Shown here one piece after another: positions 34,297-45,631 of a stretch of 64,000 nucleotides of DNA (the stretch's first letter is position 1; each line of letters opens with the position of its first letter). Under the pieces are notes generated by a model. It had not been told where the DNA came from. It did no database searches and saw nothing but the letters and a program-made list of their open reading frames with translations. A program made the position numbers and the translations under genes. The DNA is taken from contig JAQJZZ010000011.1 in NCBI GenBank assembly GCA_030077755.1, positions 2,418,001 through 2,482,000 on the forward strand, read 5' to 3'. The DNA comes from Filosporella fistucella (taxonomy: Eukaryota; Ascomycota; Leotiomycetes; Helotiales).

Positions 34297-37184
34297 TCAA
34301 TCATCCTCATTCTCATTATTTTTAATCGCTGCTAGGAGATCGCTTGTGTAATTTGCCTTTTTCCGCATTAGCTCTACATTCCAGATGTGACGAAGAAACT
34401 ATTGATAAAGAAGTATTGAGGAAGAGGGAAAGAGGGAAAAACTCACCAAAACCTTATTATGCGACATAATCTGCGCAATCCTGGGAACAACCGGTCTGAA
34501 TAAAATCTCCACCCAAGAAACACCATTCGGAACATTCATATTATCAGCCTCCGTCGCCGTCTTGGGGATATTCCTAGCCAGGTTTCGAAGGACGAGGACG
34601 GCACTTAGAGGGATACCTGCCGCGTCTCCTCGTTCATCTTGGACTGTGTACCATAAAGAGACGACTTTCTTTGGTTGGGTGACGACATATGATCGTTTTG
34701 GTTTCTTTGAGGTTGAGGGACCGAGATCTTGGTTTTCCTGATGGGGTTTGGGAAGGTGGAGTTTGATATGTTTTGCGATTACGGCGAGACTGGGAGCTGA
34801 TTCGTGATTGAATCTGGTACACCCGTTCCACAGGCAGCTGAAGTGTCTATCGGTGATGTTGTTGAATTTTCCGTCGTCACTCATCGTAGCTCCCATATGG
34901 GCTAGCAGAATATGCTTGTACATCTCTTCTGGGGCCATGAAAAATTGTCCACAGGTAGCTCCAGCAATCGATTGATGAACCCATAGGCATTTATTGAATG
35001 GAATTCCCTTGGCATCAACAGGAACATGGCGCATTCTGATACCCTTGATGATAAATTTCTGAACAGGTTCTGTCTGAACTTGTGCAGCAACTTTATCGCC
35101 AAATGTGGTGCTAACATTCTTGATAAAATCAGCGGCCGGCAATAATGGAGTACCACCTTGTGCTCCAGCATGACTGAAACAGGCTTGATAAGCTTGCCAA
35201 AGAGCGATCTGGGTTATCGACTCCTTATCGTCCTCCTCAAACAATGAACGAAGCCAAAGAGAGCTACGTTCAGGTTCCTCCACCTTGACCACTTGAGCGA
35301 ACATCTCAGCCGGGAATGGAGCAATTGTTGCAGGGGCAGGAAGTTTGTATGAACTTCCTTCTCCAACATTCAACTGATATTGCTTCATGCCATGACTCAA
35401 AAGTCGAACCAGTTGATTAACGAGAGGCTCAGTACTGAATTTGGAGAGCAAGTAATCGACATTTCCGATGACTGCTGTGAATTGATACAGAAAGTCCAAG
35501 GAGGCTGAAACAAGGTCATCGTCGTCCAAGAGAGTCCAATCGATGATATTCTGCAGAACAGCGGGTGGGACACCTTGAAGTAGATTGTTCTCTTCGAGAT
35601 TCATAGAGATTCTGCTAATAGCATGCAGAGCAGTCAATATCGCGCCTCTATCAGAACCCTTCAATTGTGCCAACAGAGAGATGTAGAGTGGATCATTCGG
35701 TTCAAAGTGAAGATACTTTGTGATTTGTTCCGCAATATCAAGAGCATATTGCTTCAGTTCAACTGTAGTTTCTCGATCTGGTAGGTTGAGAACGATACTA
35801 AGCATATCTCGTAATGGCGACATGCTAGAAACATATTCTGCATTCTCCTCTAGCATCACCATATTTCGAAGAGCCAGACCAGCTTCGGTAACTTGAAGAA
35901 TAGCATCAGAGAATTCCTCTGTCTGAATGCTGTCATGAATGTCAAGCTTGATGAGCTTCGCAATCCGCTCAAGAATATCGGGCGTTCCATCCACGCCATT
36001 GAGAACGTTTGGAGCTGTAGGACCATCTTCATAATATGATACCTCCCAATCCACAAGGTAAAACAATGATCCAACTTCAATGATCTTCTCGACCAATGCT
36101 TCGGCCAAACCAGGGAATCCCTCAAATCTGTATTTGTCTCCTCGTTCCATTGTAATCTTGACCAAATGATGAAGGGCATAATCGGTTTCGCTCTTGACTC
36201 CAGATTTCAGTGCTAGTAAGCATCGAATGTAAATATTGGGTCCGTCATAATGTCCTGTTGGAATTAGTATGCAAATTGGTCTGGGAGGTGAAGCAACTTA
36301 CGCCCAGGTAAAATCACACCAGGAGGGACTGTGCCAGGCTTTGGCGGATTCAAATTATTCTTCAACAGCGCATCTCTCCTAGCATACTCAGCAGGAGCAT
36401 TTCCCTGTGTAATGACCGGCCTCAGTGTAAGTGGCATCTGAGGACGCGGCTCATAATTCGCGACCACAGGCGATTGCTCCATATTGGAAGACGGATTGTG
36501 AAAAGAAGACGCGCCTCGAGGAGCCTGCTGCTGATTTGAAAGCTGTTGAGAAGGAGCGTGAGATGTCGCAGAGACGTTCCTGGTCTGTCTCGAAGATTGC
36601 GTGTCGGGTTGGAATAAGACTCTCTGTGGGGGAGCCTGTCTCAATCCGCGAGTAACTCTACCTCCCGAGCCTGGAGTCTCCTCACTTCCTCCTCGATCTC
36701 TGACTGGTGTGCCGTCGTCGCCAGATGCGTCCGATTCGGGATTTCCTAATGCGCCTGTCTCGCGGCGCGTGGACGGTCGATAATTCTCGACTGTGCGAGT
36801 GAGTAATCCTCCACCCTTCGCTGTTGTGTCCTCGAGAATCTCTCTCGGTGGAGGCTCCTTGTTATAGATTGTCGAGATCTCGTACGCAGCGAGCTGCTTG
36901 TAGTAAACCGATTTCAGTTGAAAGGCCAGGGCAGGTAGATGATTTGTTCCAGCTAGGAATTCCGCACCCAGTTTCCTCCAGGCCAATTTCTCGTCGCTGA
37001 CCTTGTCGTAACCACCACGATCTATGACAGCCTTGTAGAGCGCCAGTAAGTCAATTTGCTTTGTTCCGACTCGTGGTTCGGGTTCAAAGGTTGTTCCTCT
37101 TTTTTCGTGATATGCTCGTAATTTCTCGATGAACGCGTTATGTTCTTCGGAAGTGGCCGCCTGAGGCGCTACTGGAGGTGCCAT
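34297..37184 (-). CDS. RSC9: RSC9-type ARID subunit of the RSC chromatin-remodelling complex
   Basis: Exons are 37184-36302, 36254-34447 and 34398-34297, giving 930 aa. The start MAPPVAPQAATSEEH is followed directly by an ARID DNA-binding domain at about 15-105 (IEKLRAYHEKRG, IDLLALYKAVIDRGGYDKV, AWRKLGAEF). A disordered Q/S/P-rich segment comes next, then a helical-repeat (ARM-like) region typical of fungal RSC9. Near residues 660-780 is an RFX-like/C2H2-type segment (FNKCLWVHQ...HILLAHM, HFSCLWNGCTRF...HIKLHL). In yeast Rsc9 is part of the nuclear ATP-dependent remodeller RSC. The last exon (34 codons, FLRHIWNVELMRKK to ENEDD) is short but closed by normal splice sites. The frame is open upstream of 37184, but the ARID spacing supports this start. 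Confidence 0.88.
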
Positions 37185-37932
37185 TATCGCAATTACCTTA
37201 TCGATTTGCCATGTGCTGAGTGCAGGTCGATTGTGTGTTGAATTGTAGGACTGTGAGTATTTTAAGGGCGTACTCAAGACAATACTTTGCGATTGACCGT
37301 ATGGAATCTCAGATGTCTGCAGGGCCCGTCGCCAGGTCATGTGCGGGTTTAGCCTTGCGGACCATGGACTAGGCTCAAAGCGGTGGTTGCATATGATGGG
37401 AATAACCTCAATATGGCAAGGCAAACTTGTTTGCGTGGGACTGGACGCTTGTTCCTTCTATCTAGGTAAGTGAATTCTATTGTGGATACTAAAATCAAGA
37501 GTTTGGTCTTGCCATCGAGTTCTATGCGTACAGAAACGTCAAGACAGAGAGTCACGATTCAGGACAAGTTCACTATTACGCAACTCTGATTTCACGTGGA
37601 ACACACTTCTACGGTCATTCCAAGAAATTTATAGAATCCAGCACATCTCCCGAGACTAAAGTCATGCAAAATCATTTCAATATCCTTTCATATATTCGAT
37701 ATCTGAATGCCCTAACTACCTCCCTATGCACATATCCCAATCCCAAATTACCCAACCCAAACACCGTCATCTACTCCCGCTCGCTCGCTGATGTATAATT
37801 ACAAAATGCCTTGGAGTTATATTGCTTTCTGATCCACCTTTCCAAGCCTAGCTTTTCCGCTCCGGGGGTATATCCAATCCACAGCCCAAAAAATAAGAAC
37901 AAGAATGTTTAATCCGCAAAAGAGAGAGATCA
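37185..37932. other. Intergenic between two minus-strand genes
   Basis: This contains the promoter of RSC9 and the 3' flank of the transporter gene. No gene is seen. Confidence 0.4.
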
Positions 37933-39841
37933 TCATATCACGTCTTGGATGTTGACTACCTCGCCATAAGCATCGAAACCTAATCTCTTCTTGGCTATGG
38001 ATGTCTTGACTGGATTTGGGGAGTTGAAGATTTCGTCAAGTTCTTCGAGCTGTGAAGGTGTTAGATTGTGTAGGGAAGGAAGAGGAGGTATGCTTACTGT
38101 TCTGTTCTTGGTTTCAGGAATGAAGAAGTAGATAACTACTGTTTGAATCCAACACCATATTGTGAATATGATGTAAGTTCTCCATCCAATCTTTTTCATA
38201 GAAACGGGCCAGGCGAATTGGTTGAGCAACATAGCTGGGAAAAGTGTTAGTTGAGCCTCCTCGAGATGGAAAATTACTCTTACCAGCAGCAACTGCAAAA
38301 CCAGAGAAACCCATACCCTTCGCGCGCATCTCGAAAGAAAGGACTTCGACCGGATAAAGTGCTTGAAGTGGTGTGAATCCAATGGAGTACACGGCACCGA
38401 ATACAAAAATGAAAACTAAGCAGACAGTAGCTGCTACGTTATCTGTACCCGGAGTATCTTTCCCTTCTACCGACTTCTGATATAGTGCCGACGAGACAGT
38501 CATGGCAAGCCAGACCACAGCACAGCCTATATTCGAAAACAGCAACAGTGGACGACGACCAACTCTGTCGACTAAATTTGCTCCCAGTAGAGCCCAGCAG
38601 AATTGTTGACAATTGTTGATGAGGATGACGTTGGCTTGTTGGATTGGACTATTCATTCCGATGGTGTCGAGAACTTTACTCATGAAATATGAAAGCACAG
38701 CTGAGACATGTTAGCAGGGCCACGAGATTCCGAACAAGTTCCTTACCATTTCCAGCCCATTGCCCAAAGATAGTAACGCAAACGTTACAGAAAAGTCGAT
38801 AGCATGTAGCCTTGGTCTTGAACAGCGCTCTGTAATCCCACCAACGCTTATCGGCACCATCCATCTCCAACAACTCCTCATACTCATTCAGCTGAAGTTT
38901 GACCCATTCACTATCTGGATTTCCTTCTCCGTGGAACTTTGTGAGCATTGCCTTCGATTGTTCCTGCTTGTTATTGACGTATAACCATCTCGGAGATTCG
39001 GGAAGGAAGTAGCATGACCCGAAGATGATTCCAGCAAACATCAGCTGAATCCAGATGATTAGTCTCCACGAGGTATTTCCTGGAAGGGGTGCTCCACCAC
39101 GTGCAACTCCACTCGCGATAATCGATCCAGTGAACCTAATAGATTGTTAGTTTAGTAGACGATATGTAGGAACATGCGTACCAAAAGCAGTTGAAGATAG
39201 CAGTCACAATACCACGATAAGCTGGATGTGAGACCTCAACAACATACATTGGTCCTGCAGCGGACGCAATATTGACACCAAATCCCAATAAGAATCGACC
39301 TCCCATAAATTGTTTCACTCCCTCACTTTGAGTTGCGACTCCTTGAATGACAGTTCCGATAATAATGCAAACACATCCTATCCACATCCCAAATCGTCGA
39401 CCCCAAGTATCTGCAGCAGGTCCAACGAACGGTAACGAAACCACACCTCCAATTTGGTACATCGATGTTACAATCCCGGCCCAGATTCCAGCGTTCTCTC
39501 CGTGGTAATATTTTAGAAATGCGGGGTTTGCTAATAGGTTGTTGATCAAAGATCCATCGTATCCGTTCATGGTCGCGCAAAAGAATCCAATAAAACAAGC
39601 AGCGTATAATTGCATAGTGTTGATGGTAAATGGTCGTGGTGGTTCCTTCATCATTGCCTCACTAAATGCTTCATTTCCTCGAATCACTTTCACCTCAACT
39701 TCGGCATGTTTCTGCAATGATAATTAGAAATGGATCGCCAAAATTGACCATTTATCCTACCATATCCAGGCTATGACCCATCGCATGCTCCAACATGTAA
39801 TGATCCCCATCATACTTGTCGTTATCCAACATCATATCCAT
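37933..39841 (-). CDS. MFS sugar transporter
   Basis: Exons are 39841-39761, 39711-39182, 39135-38747, 38700-38284, 38234-38098 and 38049-37933, giving 556 aa. It is a 12-helix major facilitator of the fungal sugar porter family. Family motifs are GYDGSLINN in helix 1, DTWGRRFG in loop 2-3, GRFLLGFGVN, PESPRWLY before the central loop, NCQQFCWALLGANLVDRVGRRPLL, and the PETKNRT signature after helix 12. The N-terminus (27 aa, D/H-rich) lies in its own exon. The pattern is nearest to lactose permease/hexose transporter-type proteins of ascomycetes. The transported sugar cannot be read from the sequence. It is a plasma-membrane proton symporter by family knowledge. Confidence 0.92.
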
Positions 39842-42800
39842 GATGGGCGATATAGACGATGGAAAATGGTGATAGATTCCAGGTGTCGGCCTTGCCAATC
39901 GACGGGTAGCAGTCAAAATCAACGGGACAAGGTCGGTCAACCCATCTCACAGGGCGTACCGTACCTTTATGGGGACATACATCGAAAGAATGTCCCCTGT
40001 CTAGTATCGTATTGGCCCAGCCTTCAGTAGAGTCGAGCCAGGCGATGTCCCGGAGGAGTAAGCTGTCAAGCTGGAAGAGGATTAACGTTTAACACCCCGG
40101 ATTTTCGGGCAGGTCTCCCTCCACCCACCCACCAGTCAACACCCTGTACTACTGTCTCGGTTTGCAATTGCAACACCACCCACCACCCACCATCCACAAT
40201 AATCCATCATCCGAAGTGGAATATGGAGGAGCCATCAGAATGGAACCAACATCAGGGAGCAGGGCTCGAATATGTGAGCAGTAGTCGGGGTAGTGCGGCC
40301 ATCTGCACACACTACCTACTTTGTACCACACAGGCGTCCAGTCCAGTCCCCAGCCCCAGTCCCAGTCCTTTGCAAGAAAGAATCCACAAACCACAAATCA
40401 TCGGTTACCTTGTAGCAGTAGAAGCAGCACCAGCAGCAGCTACCCCTCACCCTCACTGTGGTAAATTACGGCCAGAGAAACTTGGCACTTTGCAAATGAT
40501 CAGGTCGTCTTTCCTTCATGCGCATGATTATGGGGGCGATATCTCCACATTTGGTCGAATTTCCCCACGGAACGAATGGCCCGCATCACCGAACGGGAAG
40601 TTCACTTATTTCTTTCTCGCTTGCAATTTGCAGATTTGTTCCAAGGAGATGGCACCACTACGAGGTAGAGATAGTGAGTGGGTGAGTGAGTGACATTTCA
40701 ATGAGTTTGATGTGTTGGATTGTAAGATGTGCGATATTCGGTGTGGCGCGGGATTCTTTCAGTATGCTATGCAGTTGGTTTGTACATGCCATGTGGTGGG
40801 ATTCATTCAAGCCTCGGTGAGAGGCAGCAGTGCGGCAAAGTTGCAGCACAATAGGATGAGTAAGGCATAGCATCTAAAGGTCTAGATGAAGCTTATAACC
40901 ATGAAGATTGAGGCAACTTCCCTTTCCAGGGCTCCATATCACCAGCAAATTCTAAGTGTGATCCCTCTGCCCTCGGGACGGTGAAGAAGCAGCAACTCTA
41001 ATAGGTGGCGTGGCGCAAAAGTTGCAGGCGATGGTGAGACTCTTCCAAGATGTACAGCGAGACGAGACAACTCGACTGGTTGAATAGACGAGTCGAAGCA
41101 GGACAAGAAAAAGCCTCTTGTAATTGGTGGGTTGAGGGAAAATTCATCACGTGTAGTGCCTTCGTGCAGTAATTTAGACTGCATGTCGTGAATTTAACCA
41201 ATCATGCACTGCGTCGTATGGTGAAAAGGGATATCCAACTCGTTACACGACGAGCCAGACACACACTTTGTTTATAATCGTAGTCTATTGAGTGAGTATC
41301 CGTACTCGACATGTCGTTATTGGTCTCCTGTATACACTTAACTCTCACACTCGGCATGATGAGAAACCCATGTTGTATCGAGAGAATGAACCATGGACAA
41401 GAATAAAGGTCCACCATTTCTTTCCCCGCCTCTTCTTCTCTAAGCTGTCCCGTGCCGTTGCACATCCTTCAACCTGAATCTGAAGGAAGCCCTGACTGGG
41501 ATATTTGCCCGGAAGTCGGTTGGCAGCCTAGAATGCATGGAGAAGGAATCAAATTAGATCTTCTTGTATGGAGTGGTGTGTTCAAGATATGGTAATATAT
41601 ACAAGGATACATCTTATGCCGTCGAAAAAGGGTTGGTGAGGATGAGAAATAAATTAAGGGAGAATTGAAATGGATATGAAAAGGAGGAAAGGAGCCAGTA
41701 GAAGCAGCCCATTCCACCTGTGGTTATATGACTAAGCGAACATGTATTTTCTGAACGATGACCATGTGCCAGCCACACTTCTACCATTCTATCTATATAC
41801 CAATATCAACATTTTGATTCTCGTTATTCACACCAAAACCATCCAACCTTATAAACTCCATCTCAACAGACACCTTTCCAAACCTATACCCTGCCTCTCA
41901 TCCATTGCCGCTGCCGGCACCAGCTCAAATCGAACCTCACTTTCCAACCACCTCGTGGCGTTCCCTCCCCCTCCCCCGCATTACCAAACCATGGAGTTTC
42001 GATTCCGCTCCACAGACAAAGAGGCGGTCTACCCGGCTCCGTATCCTTCTCATAAGATGCTACATTTGTGAAAGAACAGGTCTCGTGGGCATACTAATAA
42101 GTGTCAGATTTTCAATGCAGCAGACGTTGCATTCCAACTCGAACTTAGCCGGTGAGATGGAAATATTTGCTTCCGAGAAATAAATTCAACGCTATTGATC
42201 GTTTTGATGCGTTATGCGAGTGCATGTATTACTATAGTGAGAACGTCCTGAGTGGTGGAAGTTGAGGGTTTTAGGGTGGGGTGCGTTAGGGTAGAGAGGC
42301 ATATGGCAGGATAGATGTAAGTTGCCTGCGAGCTTATTTTAGTAAATGTTGGTAGGACTACTCTCTAAGCAAGAGGTTATGACTTTTGTACACATTTCTT
42401 ATCCTACTAGAGAATTAGGGCTGCTCACACGATAGCGGAGAAGGAAAAGTACTCTCTCCGAAGTTATAGCAATGATATTATTGTGTCGGTTCGAGTATTC
42501 TCTATAGTCTTCGTTTCTTGGTACGATATTCCCAGGGTATATGTGCTATTAATCTGGACGGTGGCGACTCCGAAAACTCTTGCTCTCATGCGAAAATCAG
42601 GCAGGACAAATTTTCCGTTCAAGAGCTTGTACATGTTGAAGCTGAAGACCTGCGATTGCGGGATAGGGAACTCAAGTGGAAGTTCTCTGTTTGGGCCCCA
42701 TTTTGAAGAACGATTGCTTCAGTACGACATTATATCTCTCTGTTCATGGATTTATTATACTATTTACTCATTATTTCTATTCGCAAACAAGTTTCACGCT

Positions 42801-43328
42801 TTTATAAAATGCATTTAAATTGCAAATGTCTAAATATCTCGTGCTTAATTTGATTGTGCGGTCTCATCAAAGACAACTGGCGTCGTGCTAAGCCTCGAGC
42901 GGGAGTGGCACAATGGATGCTCCCGCCATGACAGCAGCCTTACCGAATCAATCAGTATCCTGAGTCATTTTGCTTTCGTACAATATTCTCCATCGGAATT
43001 CACTGACACAGATAAAAATTCAAATCGTTCTTCATCATGGCAGTTTTCTTTGATCAGAATCTACAATCTTACTGCACAAGCTTACATCTTACCGAGTGAC
43101 TCAGTCGGAATAGGAAATTGAGTCGGAAATCTGTGCCGCGCTTCAACATTCTAAGCAGCTGTACGTACTACAAAGCTGAGCATTCAGTTTCTCGCTCGGA
43201 TTGTATGTATATGTATATCGATATTTCACTCCAGAGCTATTTTTCTTCTCATGGCATTCACTATCACTTTCTTACACCTTTCACCACCCTAACAAACTTA
43301 TCACTTCCCACTCCTCCCCAACCATCAA
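39842..43328. other. Long gene-free stretch (3.5 kb)
   Basis: No gene could be supported here. C-rich short repeats are present (cagtcc/cagccc units at about 40329-40367; agcagc/accagc at about 40408-40442). A hairpin with a 7-bp perfect stem (gcgggag/ctcccgc) lies at 42899-42926. The left part should hold the transporter promoter and the right part the promoter of the propeller gene. Confidence 0.45.
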
Positions 43329-44435
43329 ATGCATCTCAAACTCCCTCCCCTCCTTACCCTCATCACCCTCTCAACCTCTCTCCCCCTCTCCCTCACCGTC
43401 CAACCATCAACATCAATATCAACAATCCACACCTTCCCCCTTCCAACCTGGCTCGAAAACCTCTCCCTCCGTCCAAATAACCAAATCCTCACCACCCTTC
43501 TCGGTACACCCTCTCTCTACCTCCTAGCCCCCCACCAAAACAGCAGCGCCGTACTCCTCCACTCCTTCACAACTCAATCCTCACTTTTCGGCATAACTTC
43601 AACGGAACCAGATATCTTCTACCTCATAACCTCCACTTTCGCACTTACCACCACAAATCTCTCATCTGTGTCTTACTCCATCTATTCCCTCTCTCTCACC
43701 AACTACGATACAAACACCAACACCGGCGCAATCGTACAAGAAACATGTCTCGTCTCCGGTGCAGGAATGCTAAACGGACTTACTACTCTCTCCTCCAATC
43801 CGCCATTACTACTAGCAGCTGATTCGCTGCATGGAGCAATATACATTATCTCTCCAACCTCGCCTCCTTCCTCTCGCTATAGGATACTGATTCAAGATCC
43901 AAGTATGGCTGCTCCAATGGGACAGATCGGAATTAATGGATTAAAAGCTGTTTCCTCCCTCTCTTCCCCTCCTTCTTCTCATGAAAAGGAGATAAGAGAT
44001 ATATATTTCAGTAATCAAGCATCTGCATCAATCTATTATTTCTCACTTAATACTTCTTCCCTGCTCAACACAACAGCGATCCAGAAATTAACTGAAGGGG
44101 TGGTTATAGACGATTTCGCTATTTCCCATTTTCCTGCTGGTAAAAGTGAGCGGCGACAAGAGAAGAGGGAGAGAGTCATCTACGCCGCCAACGGTGAACA
44201 GAATCGTCTCATCCGTATCTTCGCCGAGGGAAATAGGAAAGGGGAATGGGAGGTGGTGGTTGGAGGGATTAATAGTACGGTTTTGGCGGGTCCTACTGCG
44301 GTTGCGATTGGGAAGGGAGAAGAGAAGGGAAAGGTGTATGTTACCACAAACGGAGGTTTCAAAACCCCGGTCATGGTAGATGGTGTTCCGTTTAGAGAGG
44401 GTGGGAAGGTTGTTCGTGTTGATGTGGGGTGTTGA
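43329..44435 (+). CDS. Secreted six-bladed beta-propeller, SMP-30/hetero-Diels-Alderase-like
   Basis: This is a single exon of 368 aa. A signal peptide (MHLKLPPLLTLITLSTSLPLSL) leads into a fungal SMP-30/SGL-like propeller. The first strand motif is FPLPTWLENLSLRPNNQILTT, then LLGTPSLYLL and GITSTEPDIFYL. Mid-protein NGLTTLS and LLAADSLHGAIYII match the conserved LNGLTTL...ADS segment, and INGLKA...IYFSNQAS the next blade. Members of this fungal family include tailoring enzymes of secondary-metabolite clusters, such as the hetero-Diels-Alderases of tropolone-sesquiterpenoid pathways. No synthase or other cluster gene lies nearby, so the function here is open. Several N-x-S/T sites fit secretion. 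It is intron-less, unlike most neighbours. Confidence 0.72.
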   Translation: MHLKLPPLLTLITLSTSLPLSLTVQPSTSISTIHTFPLPTWLENLSLRPNNQILTTLLGTPSLYLLAPHQNSSAVLLHSFTTQSSLFGITSTEPDIFYLITSTFALTTTNLSSVSYSIYSLSLTNYDTNTNTGAIVQETCLVSGAGMLNGLTTLSSNPPLLLAADSLHGAIYIISPTSPPSSRYRILIQDPSMAAPMGQIGINGLKAVSSLSSPPSSHEKEIRDIYFSNQASASIYYFSLNTSSLLNTTAIQKLTEGVVIDDFAISHFPAGKSERRQEKRERVIYAANGEQNRLIRIFAEGNRKGEWEVVVGGINSTVLAGPTAVAIGKGEEKGKVYVTTNGGFKTPVMVDGVPFREGGKVVRVDVGC

Positions 44436-44827
44436 TGTTTTGGGGGTTGATTACTTACTAGCTAGCAAGAAGGGAAATTTGAGCAGGTGTATATAATGGG
44501 ATATGATAAAGTGTAACAGAGTGGGATTTTTAGACTGTGTTTACTAGCTAAATTAGTGGAAGTAGATTAGAATGGGTTTTCATAGCTGAGGTGATATTCA
44601 ACATTGTGGATGTGAGCTATGCGTTGGTGTAGGAAGAGTAGGGGAAAGAATTCCTATAGCTAAGGCAATTTCAAGAACTTGTAGTAGTCTATATTTATCG
44701 TTCAGATATCTAGATATGTAGCTGTTTATCTAAATTTGCACGTATACCATTTATCATTCTGTCCATCCAATGAAGCCTCCCAATACCGTCCAAAACGCCA
44801 ATCTCAATTCCCATTCCAGATTTAAAT
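44436..44827. other. Convergent intergenic
   Basis: This short AT-rich 3' flank is shared by two convergent genes. No further feature is seen. Confidence 0.4.
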
Positions 44828-45631
44828 CTACGCACACACAGCTTGTAATTGACCCTCCTCCTTCAAAGGCTCATTCTCCCCCATCAATCCATTCTCCGCC
44901 CATTCCCTCTGTACACTATCCCTCAACCTCATCTGTTCCTCTCCACTCAATACCGTCTCACTTCCCCTCCTCCTCTCCTTACTCTGGCCCGTCTCTCTCA
45001 AACTAGCGCTCTCATCGTTCTCAGATATAAACACATAGGATCTACACTCCGTATTATGCCATCCTGTCCCAACTCCACTGCCAGCTCCGCGCCAATCTTC
45101 TGTGAAGAAATGGAGATAGCTGCCATGTGTTACGATAATAATATGGTGGTCCTCCGAGGGTTTATCTGCAGAGAGTTTTATAGCTAGAGAACGGATATAT
45201 TTCCTTGCTGAGAGTGCGCGTGCTTCGATTGCGGAGGAGGCGGGGGACCAAGAACCGATTTTGCTATTCCATCCTTCTTTTACTAGTGAAAGGTCGACTT
45301 TCTCGGAGGGGAATTCTTCTGCTAAGGCGGAAGGAGAGGAACCTGTGTCGCAGGGTAGATCAGAGGTTTCTTGTAGTTCGGAGAGGGCGAGGACTTTCTT
45401 GCCAGAGGTAGTGTAGGTAGGGAAGGAGAGGAGTGCTGTGTACAGTGTTCTGCGGAGGGGGGAGGCGATGATCTGGGTTATGTTTGAGGAGTGAGGGAAG
45501 GTCTTTGAGAGAGTTGCGCATTGTTCTTCGCCTTTTGGGGTGAGGGATGGGTCGGGGAGAGCGTGGCTCGCGATGTTGAGGTTGTGATAACCTTCTGCGT
45601 GGCGAACGCAGTGGATTGTGACTTTGCCCAT
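44828..45631 (-). CDS. Histidine phosphatase (phosphoglycerate-mutase-like) superfamily protein
   Basis: This is a single exon of 267 aa. The catalytic signature CVRHAEGYHN lies at residues 8-17 (RHxE variant, with H11 as the phospho-accepting histidine). It is followed by SLTPKGEEQ, IIASPLRRTLYTA and, late in the protein, the second active-site histidine in THGSYLHFF. Arg and His positions match the active branch-1 fold. It resembles small fungal proteins of this superfamily, whose substrates are mostly undefined and range from sugar phosphates to nucleotides. It is unlikely to be glycolytic phosphoglycerate mutase, which has RHG. The C-terminal 50 residues are charged and E/R-rich. Confidence 0.88.
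   Translation of the reverse strand: MGKVTIHCVRHAEGYHNLNIASHALPDPSLTPKGEEQCATLSKTFPHSSNITQIIASPLRRTLYTALLSFPTYTTSGKKVLALSELQETSDLPCDTGSSPSALAEEFPSEKVDLSLVKEGWNSKIGSWSPASSAIEARALSARKYIRSLAIKLSADKPSEDHHIIIVTHGSYLHFFTEDWRGAGSGVGTGWHNTECRSYVFISENDESASLRETGQSKERRRGSETVLSGEEQMRLRDSVQREWAENGLMGENEPLKEEGQLQAVCA

Noticed and set aside
43329..44435. Secondary-metabolite gene cluster around the propeller gene
   Set aside because: No synthase, P450, methyltransferase or regulator of cluster type is present within the window.
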